From the NCBI RefSeq assembly GCF_042682565.1, contig NZ_JBHUIC010000004.1: a DNA stretch of 64,000 nt; one strand, 5' to 3'. The notes below the pieces were generated by a model. The model ran no database searches. It was not told the DNA's origin and was given only the letters and a program-made list of their open reading frames with translations. Below, in pieces: positions 23,603 to 32,770 of the stretch (within the stretch, counting starts at the first letter, position 1; each line of letters opens with the position of its first letter). Source of the stretch: Pistricoccus aurantiacus. Lineage in GTDB: Bacteria; Pseudomonadota; Gammaproteobacteria; Pseudomonadales; Halomonadaceae. The position numbers and the translations under genes were made by a program.

Positions 23603-26215
23603 TCAGGCTTCCTGGGCTACCGGAATGACGTTGGAGGCCGCCTTCTGAAACTCCTCGATCTCGTGGAAGTTCAGATAGCGATAGATCTCGCCGGCCATGG
23701 CGTCGAACTCGCTCATGTAGTCTCGATATTCCTCGACGCTGGGCAGGCGGCCTTCCACCGCCGCCACCGCTGCCAACTCCGCGGAGGCGAGGTAGACGTT
23801 GGCGCCATCCCCGAGCCGGTTGGGGAAGTTGCGGGTCGAGGTGGAGACTACCGTGGACTTGGGCGCGACTCGCGCCTGATTGCCCATGCACAATGAGCAG
23901 CCGGGCATTTCCATGCGCGCCCCGGCGCGACCGTAGATGCCGTAGTAGCCTTCCTCGGTCAGCTGATGCTGATCCATCTTGGTGGGCGGCGCCAGCCACA
24001 GGCGGGTCTTCAGGCTGCCGGCAGGCTGTTTCTCCAGCAGCTTGCCCGCGGCGCGGAAGTGGCCGATGTTGGTCATGCAGGAGCCGATGAACACCTCGTC
24101 GATCTTCTGGCCCGCCACCTCGGAAAGCAGCCGCGCGTCGTCCGGATCGTTGGGGGCGCAGAGAATCGGTTCCTTGATCTCCGCTAGATCGATCTCGATC
24201 ACTTCGGCGTATTCCGCATCCGCGTCCGCACGCATCAGGCTCGGATTGGCCAGCCATTCCTCCATGGCCAGAATGCGCCGCTCCAGGGTGCGGGGATCGC
24301 CGTAGCCGCTGTCGATCATCCACTTGAGCAGGGTGATATTGGAGGTCAGGTATTCGGTCACGCTTTCCTCGGACAGGGTGATGGTACATCCTGCCGCGCT
24401 GCGCTCGGCGGAGGCATCGGAAAGCTCGAAGGCCTGCTCCGCGGTGAGATCCTCGAGTCCCTCGATTTCCAGCACGCGACCGGAGAAGGCGTTCTTCTTG
24501 TTGGCTTTCTCCACGGTCAGCAGGCCCTGCTTGATGCCGTAATAAGGAATGGCGTGTACCAGATCCCGCAGGGTCACCCCGGGTTGGCGCTTGCCCTTGA
24601 AACGCACCAGTACGGATTCCGGCATGTCCAGCGGCATCACCCCGGTGGCGGCGGCGAAGGCCACCAGCCCGGAGCCCGCCGGGAAGGAAATGCCCATGGG
24701 AAAGCGGGTGTGGGAATCGCCTCCGGTGCCCACGGTGTCCGGCAACAGCATGCGATTGAGCCAGCTATGAATGATGCCGTCTCCGGGTCGCAGGGAGACG
24801 CCGCCGCGATTCATGATGAAGTCCGGCAGGGTGTGGTGAGTCTCCACGTCTACCGGCTTGGGATAGGCGGCGGTGTGGCAGAAGGATTGCATCACCAGGT
24901 CCGCCTGAAAACCCAGGCAGGCCAGGTCCTTGAGCTCGTCCCGGGTCATCGGGCCGGTGGTGTCCTGGGAGCCGACGGTGGTCATCTTCGGCTCGCAGTA
25001 CATGCCCGGACGCACGCCCTCCAGGCCGCAGGCCTTGCCGACCATCTTCTGGGCCAGGGTATAGCCCTTGCCGGTATCCGCCGGCTGCTCCGGCTTCTTG
25101 AAGACGTCCGAGGGCTCGAGTCCCAGCGCGTTGCGTGCGTTTTCAGTCAGACCACGGCCAATGATCAGCGGGATACGACCGCCGGCGCGCACTTCGTCGA
25201 GAATCACTCGGGTCTTGAGCTCGAAGGTGGAGATCACTTCATCGCTGGCGTGCCGGCAGACCTTGCCTTCATAGGGATAGACATCGATCAGATCACCCAT
25301 ATCCATGTTCGAGACGTCCATCTCGATGGGCAGGGCGCCGGCGTCTTCCATGGTATTGAAGAAAATCGGCGCGATCTTGCCGCCGAAGCAGAAGCCGCCG
25401 GCCCGCTTGTTGGGCACATAAGGAATGTCGTCGCCGAAGAACCACAGCACCGAGTTGGTGGCGGATTTCCGTGAGGAGCCGGTGCCCACCACGTCGCCCA
25501 CGTAGGCCACCGGATAGCCCTTGGCCTTCACTTCCTCGATCTGTCCAAGCGGTCCCTTGGTGCCGGGAATCTCCGGCTCGATGCCCTCGCGCTCGTTCTT
25601 GAGCATGGCGTTGGCATGCAGAGGGATGTCCGGCCGGGACCAGGCGTCCGGCGCCGGGGAGAGATCGTCGGTGTTGGTCTCGCCGGGCACCTTGAACACC
25701 GCCAGGGTGATCTTTTCTTCGAGCTTGGGCTTGGCGAGGAACCATTCCGCCTCTGCCCAGGATTCGAGAACGTCCTGAGCCACGGCGTTGCCCGCCTTGG
25801 CACGATCCGCCACGTCGTGAAAGGCATCGAACATCAGAAGAGTGTGCTTGAGCTGTTCCCCGGCTTCCCTGGCCAGCTTGGCGTCATCGAGCAGTTCCAC
25901 CAGAGTGGCGATATTGTAGCCGCCTTGCATGGTGCCCAGAAGCTTGACCGCGTGAATCTTGTCGATCAGCGGCGATTCGGCCTTGCCTTTGACGATGGCG
26001 GTCAGGAAGCTCGCCTTGACGTAGGCGGCCTCATCCACGCCAGGGGGAACGCGATCCGTGAGAAGTTCGAGCAGGAACTGTTCCTCCCCGACAGGTGGAT
26101 TCTCGAGCAGCTCCACGAGCTGGGCCATCTGTTCCGCGTTCAGGGGCTTTGGCGGGACGCCTTCGGCGGCACGTTCGTCGACATGTTGGCGATAAGCTTC
26201 AAGCACGATAAACAA
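23603..26215 (-). CDS. acnB: Aconitate hydratase B (bifunctional aconitase/2-methylisocitrate dehydratase)
   Basis: An 870-residue AcnB with the B-type layout: an N-terminal HEAT-like domain from EAYRQHVDERAAEGVPPKPL, the swivel domain (GDVVGTGSSRKSATNSVLWF at about 240-259), then the Fe-S core. Cluster-ligand regions are visible in MQSFCHTAAYPKP, IGSCMTNIGHFRAAGK and PGCSLCMGNQAR. It isomerises citrate and isocitrate in the TCA cycle, and apo-AcnB can bind mRNA in E. coli. Sequence identity with the E. coli protein is visibly high throughout. The 277 bases upstream hold no gene. Confidence 0.98.
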   Translation of the reverse strand: MFIVLEAYRQHVDERAAEGVPPKPLNAEQMAQLVELLENPPVGEEQFLLELLTDRVPPGVDEAAYVKASFLTAIVKGKAESPLIDKIHAVKLLGTMQGGYNIATLVELLDDAKLAREAGEQLKHTLLMFDAFHDVADRAKAGNAVAQDVLESWAEAEWFLAKPKLEEKITLAVFKVPGETNTDDLSPAPDAWSRPDIPLHANAMLKNEREGIEPEIPGTKGPLGQIEEVKAKGYPVAYVGDVVGTGSSRKSATNSVLWFFGDDIPYVPNKRAGGFCFGGKIAPIFFNTMEDAGALPIEMDVSNMDMGDLIDVYPYEGKVCRHASDEVISTFELKTRVILDEVRAGGRIPLIIGRGLTENARNALGLEPSDVFKKPEQPADTGKGYTLAQKMVGKACGLEGVRPGMYCEPKMTTVGSQDTTGPMTRDELKDLACLGFQADLVMQSFCHTAAYPKPVDVETHHTLPDFIMNRGGVSLRPGDGIIHSWLNRMLLPDTVGTGGDSHTRFPMGISFPAGSGLVAFAAATGVMPLDMPESVLVRFKGKRQPGVTLRDLVHAIPYYGIKQGLLTVEKANKKNAFSGRVLEIEGLEDLTAEQAFELSDASAERSAAGCTITLSEESVTEYLTSNITLLKWMIDSGYGDPRTLERRILAMEEWLANPSLMRADADAEYAEVIEIDLAEIKEPILCAPNDPDDARLLSEVAGQKIDEVFIGSCMTNIGHFRAAGKLLEKQPAGSLKTRLWLAPPTKMDQHQLTEEGYYGIYGRAGARMEMPGCSLCMGNQARVAPKSTVVSTSTRNFPNRLGDGANVYLASAELAAVAAVEGRLPSVEEYRDYMSEFDAMAGEIYRYLNFHEIEEFQKAASNVIPVAQEA

Positions 26216-26492
26216 CCCTCATCGAATGATTATGTAAGACAGGACGGTTTTGCGACTATCTGACGCCAACGTCGGCAAAAACGCCTCGATCTGAAAGTTT
26301 TGGCGGCTAGTCGGCAAGCCACGGAATTCTACGGGAAACTGTCGACAATGTTAAGGTCAAGCCCTTGGGAAAGCCTTAACACTTTGGTCGGCGCGGTTGT
26401 GCTTTTACTACTGATCTTTGCGTGCTGCTAGTCGGGAGAGGTGTCGCCGACCCGGCAGGCGCGTTAGGATAGGCCAAATTTCAGGAGTCAAA

Positions 26493-26936
26493 ATGACGGG
26501 ACCGGTGACATCTCCCTGCGTCGGTGTCTGCTCTACCTCGGTGGGCGATACCGTCTGCCGGGGCTGCCAGCGCCATCTGGCGGAGATACGCGACTGGCCG
26601 GGCTACGACGAGGCTCAGCGCGCCGGGCGAATGTACGAGTTGGACGCGCTGCGCGAACGGGTGGCCGTCGAGTTTCTTCGAGTCACCGATGCGGCCAGAT
26701 TGGAATCTCAGCTGCAGCGTCATCGTATCCGCTATCGAGCCGATCAGCCGGCGCTTTCCCGGGCAGTGGAACTGCTGCGGGTAGGGCGGCGGCATATCCA
26801 GGAATTGAGTCGTTACGGCCTGGCGGCAGTAGGCGAGGGAGCAGAGCTTTCCTGCGAAAGACTGCATGAGCACATCATGCTGCGGCTGCTTCAGGCAGCG
26901 GAGCATCGTCGATTATCCGTCGATGATCAACAATAG
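26493..26936 (+). CDS. DUF1289-family small cysteine-motif protein
   Basis: A 147-residue protein from the ATG at 26493 (AGGAG five bases upstream). The N-terminal SPCVGVCSTSVGDTVCRGCQ stretch followed by EIRDWPGYDEAQRA is the DUF1289 signature, a short Cys-rich element (CxxxC...CxGC) that may bind a metal. The remaining about 85 residues are helical and charged with no recognised domain, longer than minimal DUF1289 proteins. Function unknown. miaE follows 81 bases downstream on the same strand. Confidence 0.75.
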   Translation: MTGPVTSPCVGVCSTSVGDTVCRGCQRHLAEIRDWPGYDEAQRAGRMYELDALRERVAVEFLRVTDAARLESQLQRHRIRYRADQPALSRAVELLRVGRRHIQELSRYGLAAVGEGAELSCERLHEHIMLRLLQAAEHRRLSVDDQQ

Positions 26937-27017
26937 GCGAAAGCAATGACTTTTTTCTCGTTTTGCTGTAGACGTTTTGCATTAAATGTTTTCATGTAAC
27001 CCGCCGATACATCGAGC

Positions 27018-27659
27018 ATGACCACCACAATGACAAAAAGCTTACTGCCTGAAGCGATGGAGCGTTTTCTTGGCTGCGAAACCCCCAGGGCCTGGATCGA
27101 GCAAGCGCTGGCGCATCAGGAAACTCTCTTGATCGACCACGCCCAGTGTGAAAAGAAGGCCGCCTCCACTGCCATGAGTCTGATGTATCGCCATGTCGAC
27201 CGCCCCTTGCTGTTGATCAAGATGTCGCAGTTGGCTCGGGAGGAACTGCTGCATTTCGAGCAGGTGGTGACGTTGATGCAGCGACGTGGTGTCGCCTATC
27301 GGCACTTGAGCGCCTCGCGCTACGCGGAAGGTCTGCGGCGTCAGGTGAGCGACAAGGATCCTCAGCGGCTGGTGGATATACTGATCGTCGGCGCCCTGAT
27401 CGAGGCGCGAAGCTGCGAGCGGTTTGCCCGGCTCATCCCGCATCTGGATGCGGAACTTGCCAAATTCTATCGCAGTCTAGTGAAGTCGGAAGGCCGTCAT
27501 TACGAGGATTACCTGATGCTGGCGCGCCGCTACGCCGAGGATGACGGCGTGCCGGAGGTAGAAGAAAGAATCGTCTTTTTCACCGAGTGCGAGCGGCGGC
27601 TGATCTGCACGCCGGACCCGCATTTTCGTTTTCATAGCGGCTTGCCGGAAGCGGCCTAG
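27018..27659 (+). CDS. miaE: tRNA 2-methylthio-N6-isopentenyladenosine hydroxylase
   Basis: A 213-residue ferritin-like diiron protein. Metal-ligand motifs are visible: DHAQCEKKAASTAMSL (about 37-52), REELLHFEQV (about 75-84), IEARSCERF (about 117-125) and SEGRHYEDYL (about 155-164). These are the paired E and ExxH motifs of MiaE. It hydroxylates the isopentenyl group at tRNA position 37 using O2. The length fits, and the active-site set looks complete. Confidence 0.92.
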   Translation: MTTTMTKSLLPEAMERFLGCETPRAWIEQALAHQETLLIDHAQCEKKAASTAMSLMYRHVDRPLLLIKMSQLAREELLHFEQVVTLMQRRGVAYRHLSASRYAEGLRRQVSDKDPQRLVDILIVGALIEARSCERFARLIPHLDAELAKFYRSLVKSEGRHYEDYLMLARRYAEDDGVPEVEERIVFFTECERRLICTPDPHFRFHSGLPEAA

Positions 27660-27682
27660 CGATCAATTTCAAACGTTGTTGG

Positions 27683-30600
27683 ATGCAGGATGCTCCTTTC
27701 ATCGAAAAGCACAAACGTATGAGTGAGTCATATGACGATGCTACTGCTGGGAACACGATGATGCGGAACGTATCCGCTACAGAACGACTGGCACTGTTAG
27801 GCCATTTTTCACTGACATTGGGCGAAGATGCCGTTACCCAGTTCAGCTACGACAAGGTCAAGGCGCTACTGGTGTATCTGCTGCTCCACGAGCAGCCGGT
27901 CAATCGCGCGACGCTTGCGGAATTGCTATGGCCGGACCAAGGGCTTTCCTCCGGACGTACCAACCTGCGTCATGCGCTTCACTGCCTGCGTCAATCCCTG
28001 GGAAACGATGCGGATCGAGTGCTGGTGGTATCTCGCCAGACCATCGCCTTTCGGCGTCCTGATCCGTGGGGTTTCGATCTGCACGAGTTGCAGACGCTAT
28101 TGGAAACGCCCGCGGATATCGCCACCCTGGAATCGATTCTCGAACTTTATCGAGGCGATCTGGTGGAGGAGCTTCAGCTACCTTCTTGCGCGGAATTTCA
28201 GCGCTGGTTGCTGAGAGTCCGTAACGAATGGCGTCAGCGTGTCATCGCCTTCGCCGAAAGCGTGCTGGCCAAGCAGGATAAGGTGCCGGAATCGCTGCTG
28301 CGTATCTTGGTCAGTCGCTTCTCGGGCTACGGTCCTTTTCACGAAAGGCTGGTGAAGCAGCTTGCGGAGCAGGGCCAATCCGCCGCCGCCCATGAACAGT
28401 ACAGTGCCTACCTGCAGCTGCTGGCATTATCGGGTCAGCAGCCCGAGCCGAGTTTTCTTCAGCTGGCCCGACACTGGTCCGATACTCAGGCAGACATGCA
28501 TCTACTGTCTTCCCAGAGTGCTTTCGCACGTTCCGGATCCCAGGATGGCCATGCCTTGCAGGAAGAAGAAATCGAGCAGCGTCAGCTTTCCGTCATGGCG
28601 ATCCGTTTGTCCCTTGAAGGCGAGCGGCAGAACCATGACGAGATACGACACTGTCTGAATCTGCAGTTCGAACTGCTGCGCTGGCTGGAACAGCAGTGTC
28701 ATCACCTGGGGGGCTTCTGGTTGCCTGGAGCCACCGGCGGCATCGGGCTTGCGTGTTTCGGCACTCACGGTCCCGCCCACCAGCTGGCGGAGTTGGTGGC
28801 CTTGTACGAGCATTGCCGGCGCACCTTGGCAGAGGAGAGCGCGCGCCGCTGGAACGGAGAGGGCGAGAGCCCGGTGTTTCGCCTGGCGGCGGGGCTCAAC
28901 AGTGGACGCGTGATCTACCTGCCGGAACACCAGCTGGTGGATCCGCTGGGGGATATCACTCAGGACGCTCTGGCACTGATGTCCGCGGCGGAGGGTAGCG
29001 AGCTGGTCATTTCCCAGGCGGCGAGCCAGCACATGCCCCCGGCGTTGGATCTGGAGCCGCGATTAAGCCCGCGATTGATCGCCAGCGATGGCAGGATCCG
29101 TCATCGTGCGCTGGTGCTTGGCATCAATGAAAGCTCGCGCGACGCCTTGCCGCCGACGTTGTTCGGTCGCGAAAGCGCGCTTCGCAAACTGCGCGACGCC
29201 TTGGCCAGAGCGAGTATCGGTCTGCGCCAGAGCATCCTGGTGCGTGCGCCTTCCGGCATGGGTAAATCCGCGCTGCTGGTGGCGTTTCGCCAGATGGAAC
29301 AGAGTCGTGACACGGCAATCTGCTGGCAGCCTGTCACACGGCTCGCCGCCCAGATTCCCTATAGCATGACGCGATCTCTGCTGCGTTGGTATCTGGAAAG
29401 AGAGCTTGACGCGAACGCCTTCGATGATCTGCTGCGTCGTCATCCAAACCTGATCGAAAACGCCGAAGAGGCGGATTCCCTGCGGATGGCGCTGGGTTTC
29501 GACACGCCCTCGAGCGATGCTCCGGCGCTGAAAAGCACTGAACTGGATACTCAGGTGACAAGGCTCACTCAGCGGCTGATCGAACGCCTCACCGCCGAGC
29601 GGATCTTGGTGATCATGATCGACGATATTCACTGGCTCGACGAGCCGTCCTTCAAGGTACTGATTCGGTTACAGGCCCAGTTGCCGATCAACTGCAATTT
29701 GCTGATGATTGCCAGCCATCATGGACGCGAGGCGCTGCCCAGTCGGCTCAACTGGGATCAGCTGATCACCCTGGAACGCCTGGACAACCTGCAGGCCTCG
29801 CGGCTGTTGACTCAGCTATCACGCCGCTATCGTCTGCATTTGAGTCCTCGGCTTCGCGCTCAGCTGATCGAGCGCTGCGACGGTGTTCCGCTCTATTTAC
29901 AAGAGATCTGCCGGCGACTGGATGTTCAGCGGCGCGAAGGGCACAACCTGCAGCTCGACGAACTTCCGCAGGGACTGCTGGGCCTGCTGGCGGGGCGCAT
30001 CGATCAGCTCGACAACGATCGTGAGGCGGCGCATATCGCGGCGATCCTCGGTCGCCAGTTTCGCTTCGATTTTCTCAAGGAGTGCAGCGCCTGGGAGGAG
30101 GAGCGGCTCAAGCGCGCCATGGAGCATATGCTGCGTCTGGAAATCATCCAGCCTTGTCACGAAAATAGTGACTGCGACTATCAGTTCAGCCATCAGCTCT
30201 TGCAGGAAGCCGCCTACCTGTCCTGTCCCAGAGCCATGCGCATCAGGATCCACCACCAGGTGGTGGAACTGATCGAGAAGCGCTTTCCGGTGTGGATCAG
30301 TCGCCATCCCGGCGAATTCGCCACACACCTGCGGCGCAGCGGCGACTATGCCCGCGGCGCGCGCTATTTCGAGCTGGCCGCGCGTGAATCCCTCAAGGTG
30401 AGCGCCAATCGCACGGCGCTCAAGATGGCGGATGCGGGGCTTGCAAGCCTGCGTCTGGTGGAAAGCCGGTTCGAGCGGGAAATCAGTCTGCTGACGGTGC
30501 GAGGGCAGGCGGCGTTCGCCCTGGAGGGACATGGTTCACCCCTGGCTCAGGAAAGCTTTATCCGCGCGCGGGAACTGCTGACGGATCAGGCACGACGAAA

Positions 30601-31657
30601 AGGCCAGGACGAAATCGATGTAGAGCAGCGATTTCTGGTCAAGTGGGGGCTATGGGTCGGGTGTATTCAGCGTCACTCACACGCGGATGCGTTTGCCCTG
30701 GCAGCACAGTTGGCGAGCCTGGCCGCGAAGTTTTCCGATCCTCGCTATCAGCGTCTTGCCCAATACGCTCAGGCCTGCTGCGAGTACTGGGCGGGACGAC
30801 TGCCCCAGGCTAGAGATCATCTTCAGGAGCTGGATCCGCTCAATCAGCCGATGATGATCGAATGGTTGCCGTTTTCGGATCACCCGCAGGTATCCGCGGT
30901 CTGCTATCACAGCTGGGCGCTCTGTCTAAGCGGCGATTATCGTCAAGCCGAGCAGCAGGCGGAAGCGGCCATTCGTCTGGCGGAGCGTATCGATCATCCT
31001 GGCACGCTCGCCATGGCACTGATGTTTTCCGCCGCCTTGTATCGACAGCTGGGCCACGTGTACCTGGCCGGCCAGCGCGGCCAGCGGGTTTTCGAGATCA
31101 GTCAGAGTCCGGACCTGCACCTGTGGCAGATGTCCGCCCAGGGCGTGCTGGGCTGGCAGCGCGCCCTCAACGGCGAGCGTGATGGGCTGACGCTGATTGA
31201 AGACAGCATGCAGGAGTTCGGCGAGCTGACCGGGCGCGATCGCTACCAGCGGCCGCTGCTGTATTTCCTGGATGCCTGTCTGGCCCTCGACGAGTTGGAG
31301 CGTGGCGAGGACTATCTCTCCCGATGCCTGCTGATCGCCCAGGAGCGACGCTCGCTGTTTTTGCCGGAGCTCGCGATTCAGCTCGCTCGAGTGCGTTTCC
31401 GCCTTGGCTACGCGGAGGAGGAGATTCGTACCCTGGCGCTCCAGGCCCGTGAACTCGCCCAGGAACATGGCAATCGCCATCAGCAGTTGAACGTCATGGA
31501 GCTTTGGCTGACCTTGATCGATCCAGAGGATAGCGAAGTACGGGAAAGTTTTCGCAAGCTGCTGGGCGAGGTAAGCCACGGTGACGCACCGGTATTGATT
31601 CGCTGGCATGCCCTGCGCGATCAGCTGCAGCCCTATCCGGCCAACATTGATTCTTGA
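27683..31657 (+). CDS. Giant multidomain regulator: BTAD-type DNA-binding, cyclase-like, AAA ATPase and TPR regions
   Basis: A protein of up to 1324 residues; a start at 27758, with GGGA upstream, would give 1299. Domains in order: winged-helix DNA-binding region (LALLGHFSLTL to about residue 130, with AELLWPDQGLSSGRTNLRHA); BTAD-like helical repeats (about 135-270, with YRGDLVEEL); a region resembling class III nucleotide cyclases but lacking the metal-binding Asp (about 300-480, with GLNSGRV and ALMSAAEGSELVIS); an AAA/STAND ATPase with Walker A APSGMGKSA (522-530) and Walker B VIMIDDIHW (about 643-651); and a TPR-like C-terminus (about 860-1310). This is the AfsR/SARP-MalT style of signal-integrating activator. 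Targets and ligand are unknown, and no partner gene is obvious nearby. Confidence 0.75.
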   Translation: MQDAPFIEKHKRMSESYDDATAGNTMMRNVSATERLALLGHFSLTLGEDAVTQFSYDKVKALLVYLLLHEQPVNRATLAELLWPDQGLSSGRTNLRHALHCLRQSLGNDADRVLVVSRQTIAFRRPDPWGFDLHELQTLLETPADIATLESILELYRGDLVEELQLPSCAEFQRWLLRVRNEWRQRVIAFAESVLAKQDKVPESLLRILVSRFSGYGPFHERLVKQLAEQGQSAAAHEQYSAYLQLLALSGQQPEPSFLQLARHWSDTQADMHLLSSQSAFARSGSQDGHALQEEEIEQRQLSVMAIRLSLEGERQNHDEIRHCLNLQFELLRWLEQQCHHLGGFWLPGATGGIGLACFGTHGPAHQLAELVALYEHCRRTLAEESARRWNGEGESPVFRLAAGLNSGRVIYLPEHQLVDPLGDITQDALALMSAAEGSELVISQAASQHMPPALDLEPRLSPRLIASDGRIRHRALVLGINESSRDALPPTLFGRESALRKLRDALARASIGLRQSILVRAPSGMGKSALLVAFRQMEQSRDTAICWQPVTRLAAQIPYSMTRSLLRWYLERELDANAFDDLLRRHPNLIENAEEADSLRMALGFDTPSSDAPALKSTELDTQVTRLTQRLIERLTAERILVIMIDDIHWLDEPSFKVLIRLQAQLPINCNLLMIASHHGREALPSRLNWDQLITLERLDNLQASRLLTQLSRRYRLHLSPRLRAQLIERCDGVPLYLQEICRRLDVQRREGHNLQLDELPQGLLGLLAGRIDQLDNDREAAHIAAILGRQFRFDFLKECSAWEEERLKRAMEHMLRLEIIQPCHENSDCDYQFSHQLLQEAAYLSCPRAMRIRIHHQVVELIEKRFPVWISRHPGEFATHLRRSGDYARGARYFELAARESLKVSANRTALKMADAGLASLRLVESRFEREISLLTVRGQAAFALEGHGSPLAQESFIRARELLTDQARRKGQDEIDVEQRFLVKWGLWVGCIQRHSHADAFALAAQLASLAAKFSDPRYQRLAQYAQACCEYWAGRLPQARDHLQELDPLNQPMMIEWLPFSDHPQVSAVCYHSWALCLSGDYRQAEQQAEAAIRLAERIDHPGTLAMALMFSAALYRQLGHVYLAGQRGQRVFEISQSPDLHLWQMSAQGVLGWQRALNGERDGLTLIEDSMQEFGELTGRDRYQRPLLYFLDACLALDELERGEDYLSRCLLIAQERRSLFLPELAIQLARVRFRLGYAEEEIRTLALQARELAQEHGNRHQQLNVMELWLTLIDPEDSEVRESFRKLLGEVSHGDAPVLIRWHALRDQLQPYPANIDS

Positions 31658-31662
31658 TGCGG

Positions 31663-31941
31663 TCAATCCGTGCAGGTCAGGTCTTCCCAGGCGGCGATGC
31701 GCGCCAGCGCTTCCTGGCGATCGCTTCCGCATAGAGTGACGTCGAAAGTGAAATCCGCGCACACCCGAGGGCGGCGCAGATCGCCGAACAGTCGGCACAG
31801 GTTGTTCTCGTCGAGTTGCACGCAGCGTATCCCTGGGGGCTTGCCCCGCGGCATGCCGGGAATCGGTGAGCTGATGGAGGGTGCGACACAGCAGGCGCCG
31901 CAACCCGGCCGGCAGGATGCGTTCGTGGATAAGCTGCTCAT
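31663..31941 (-). CDS. YkgJ-type cysteine-cluster protein
   Basis: A 92-residue protein with the zinc/iron-chelating cysteine cluster: CRPGCGACCVAPSIS near the start, then CVQLDENNLCRLFGDLRRPR and VCADF, ending with a late Cys. This is the YkgJ/UPF0153 arrangement (CxxxCxxCC...C...C). These proteins probably bind a metal cofactor; their biochemical role is not established. It is convergent with the large regulator (5-base gap) and divergent from the SRPBCC gene. Confidence 0.82.
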   Translation of the reverse strand: MSSLSTNASCRPGCGACCVAPSISSPIPGMPRGKPPGIRCVQLDENNLCRLFGDLRRPRVCADFTFDVTLCGSDRQEALARIAAWEDLTCTD

Positions 31942-32031
31942 GATATGACCTCGGCAATGTCGCTATACATCTGGTGTTGCCCTTCTTGGCTGGTTACCCT
32001 CTAGGCATGATCGAATTAAGCGGAAGATACC

Positions 32032-32442
32032 ATGGCGACCATCGAACACAGCGCTATTCTTCATGCGCCGCCAGAGCGAGTTTTCGCTCTGCTCGAGCGG
32101 ATCGAGGACTTTGCGGACTATTCGGATCTGATCGAGTCCATCGAGCCGCTGGGAAATCGGCGCTATCGTTGGCATGTGCATGCGGTGGGCATGGACTGGA
32201 CCTTCGACGTGATGATTACCGAACTGAGCGCGCCGCAGCGTCTGGCCTGGGAATCCGTGGAGGGCGTGCGCAATCAGGGCAGTTACCTTTTGACTCCGGT
32301 GCCGGAGGGCACCCAAGTGCTGCTGACTCTCGAGTATCGGATCAAGAACAGGCTGGTGGAAAAGGCGGTCAATCGTGCGGCGCAGCCGCTGGTCAACAAG
32401 GTTAGCCGCCAGATCCTCGATCGGGTGGCGGCCAGGTTGTAA
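32032..32442 (+). CDS. SRPBCC-fold (polyketide cyclase/RatA-like) small protein
   Basis: A 136-residue single-domain protein of the START-like fold, beginning MATIEHSAILHAPPERVFAL followed by a helix and FADYSDLIES. The strand pattern (MTEL-type middle strands, WESVEGVRNQGSY, VLLTLEYRIK) and the long C-terminal helix NRAAQPLVNKVSRQI are typical. These proteins bind hydrophobic ligands; RatA, COQ10-like and CoxG-like members exist, and the exact subfamily cannot be fixed by eye. It stands alone, divergent from the YkgJ gene and convergent with the DUF2789 gene. Confidence 0.75.
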   Translation: MATIEHSAILHAPPERVFALLERIEDFADYSDLIESIEPLGNRRYRWHVHAVGMDWTFDVMITELSAPQRLAWESVEGVRNQGSYLLTPVPEGTQVLLTLEYRIKNRLVEKAVNRAAQPLVNKVSRQILDRVAARL

Positions 32443-32464
32443 TAGTCGCGACGTTCAAGCTCAC

Positions 32465-32701
32465 TCAAGACTTTCGCAGAGCGATATTGAGTTGATCCAC
32501 AGTCTCCGCCCAATCCGCGTCTTCTTCCCAGGCGTTACGCAAAAAAGCCGCCTGGCCGGCGTTCCAGAAAGGCGCATCCGCCAGGGCGGTCTTCTCCGGC
32601 AGCGGCGAATGCGTTTCGATGAATGTCTGGATGGAGGCGGAGTCCGCCGGCAGGCCAAGCTGTTCGAATAGCTCGCTGAACGGGTGATTGACGTGTTCCA
32701 T
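32465..32701 (-). CDS. DUF2789-family small protein
   Basis: A 78-residue protein: MEHVNHPFSELFEQLGLPAD, then FIETHSPLPE, APFWNAGQAAFLRNAWEEDA and a closing WAETVDQLN. This matches the DUF2789 family of short gammaproteobacterial proteins of unknown function over its whole length. It is on the same strand as the asparaginase gene, 69 bases downstream of it. Confidence 0.78.
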   Translation of the reverse strand: MEHVNHPFSELFEQLGLPADSASIQTFIETHSPLPEKTALADAPFWNAGQAAFLRNAWEEDADWAETVDQLNIALRKS

Positions 32702-32770
32702 GACATCTCCTTGGTTCGATATGGATGTTGGACGCCAACCTTAGCGCGTTTTGGGGATCGAGGCAGCGCT

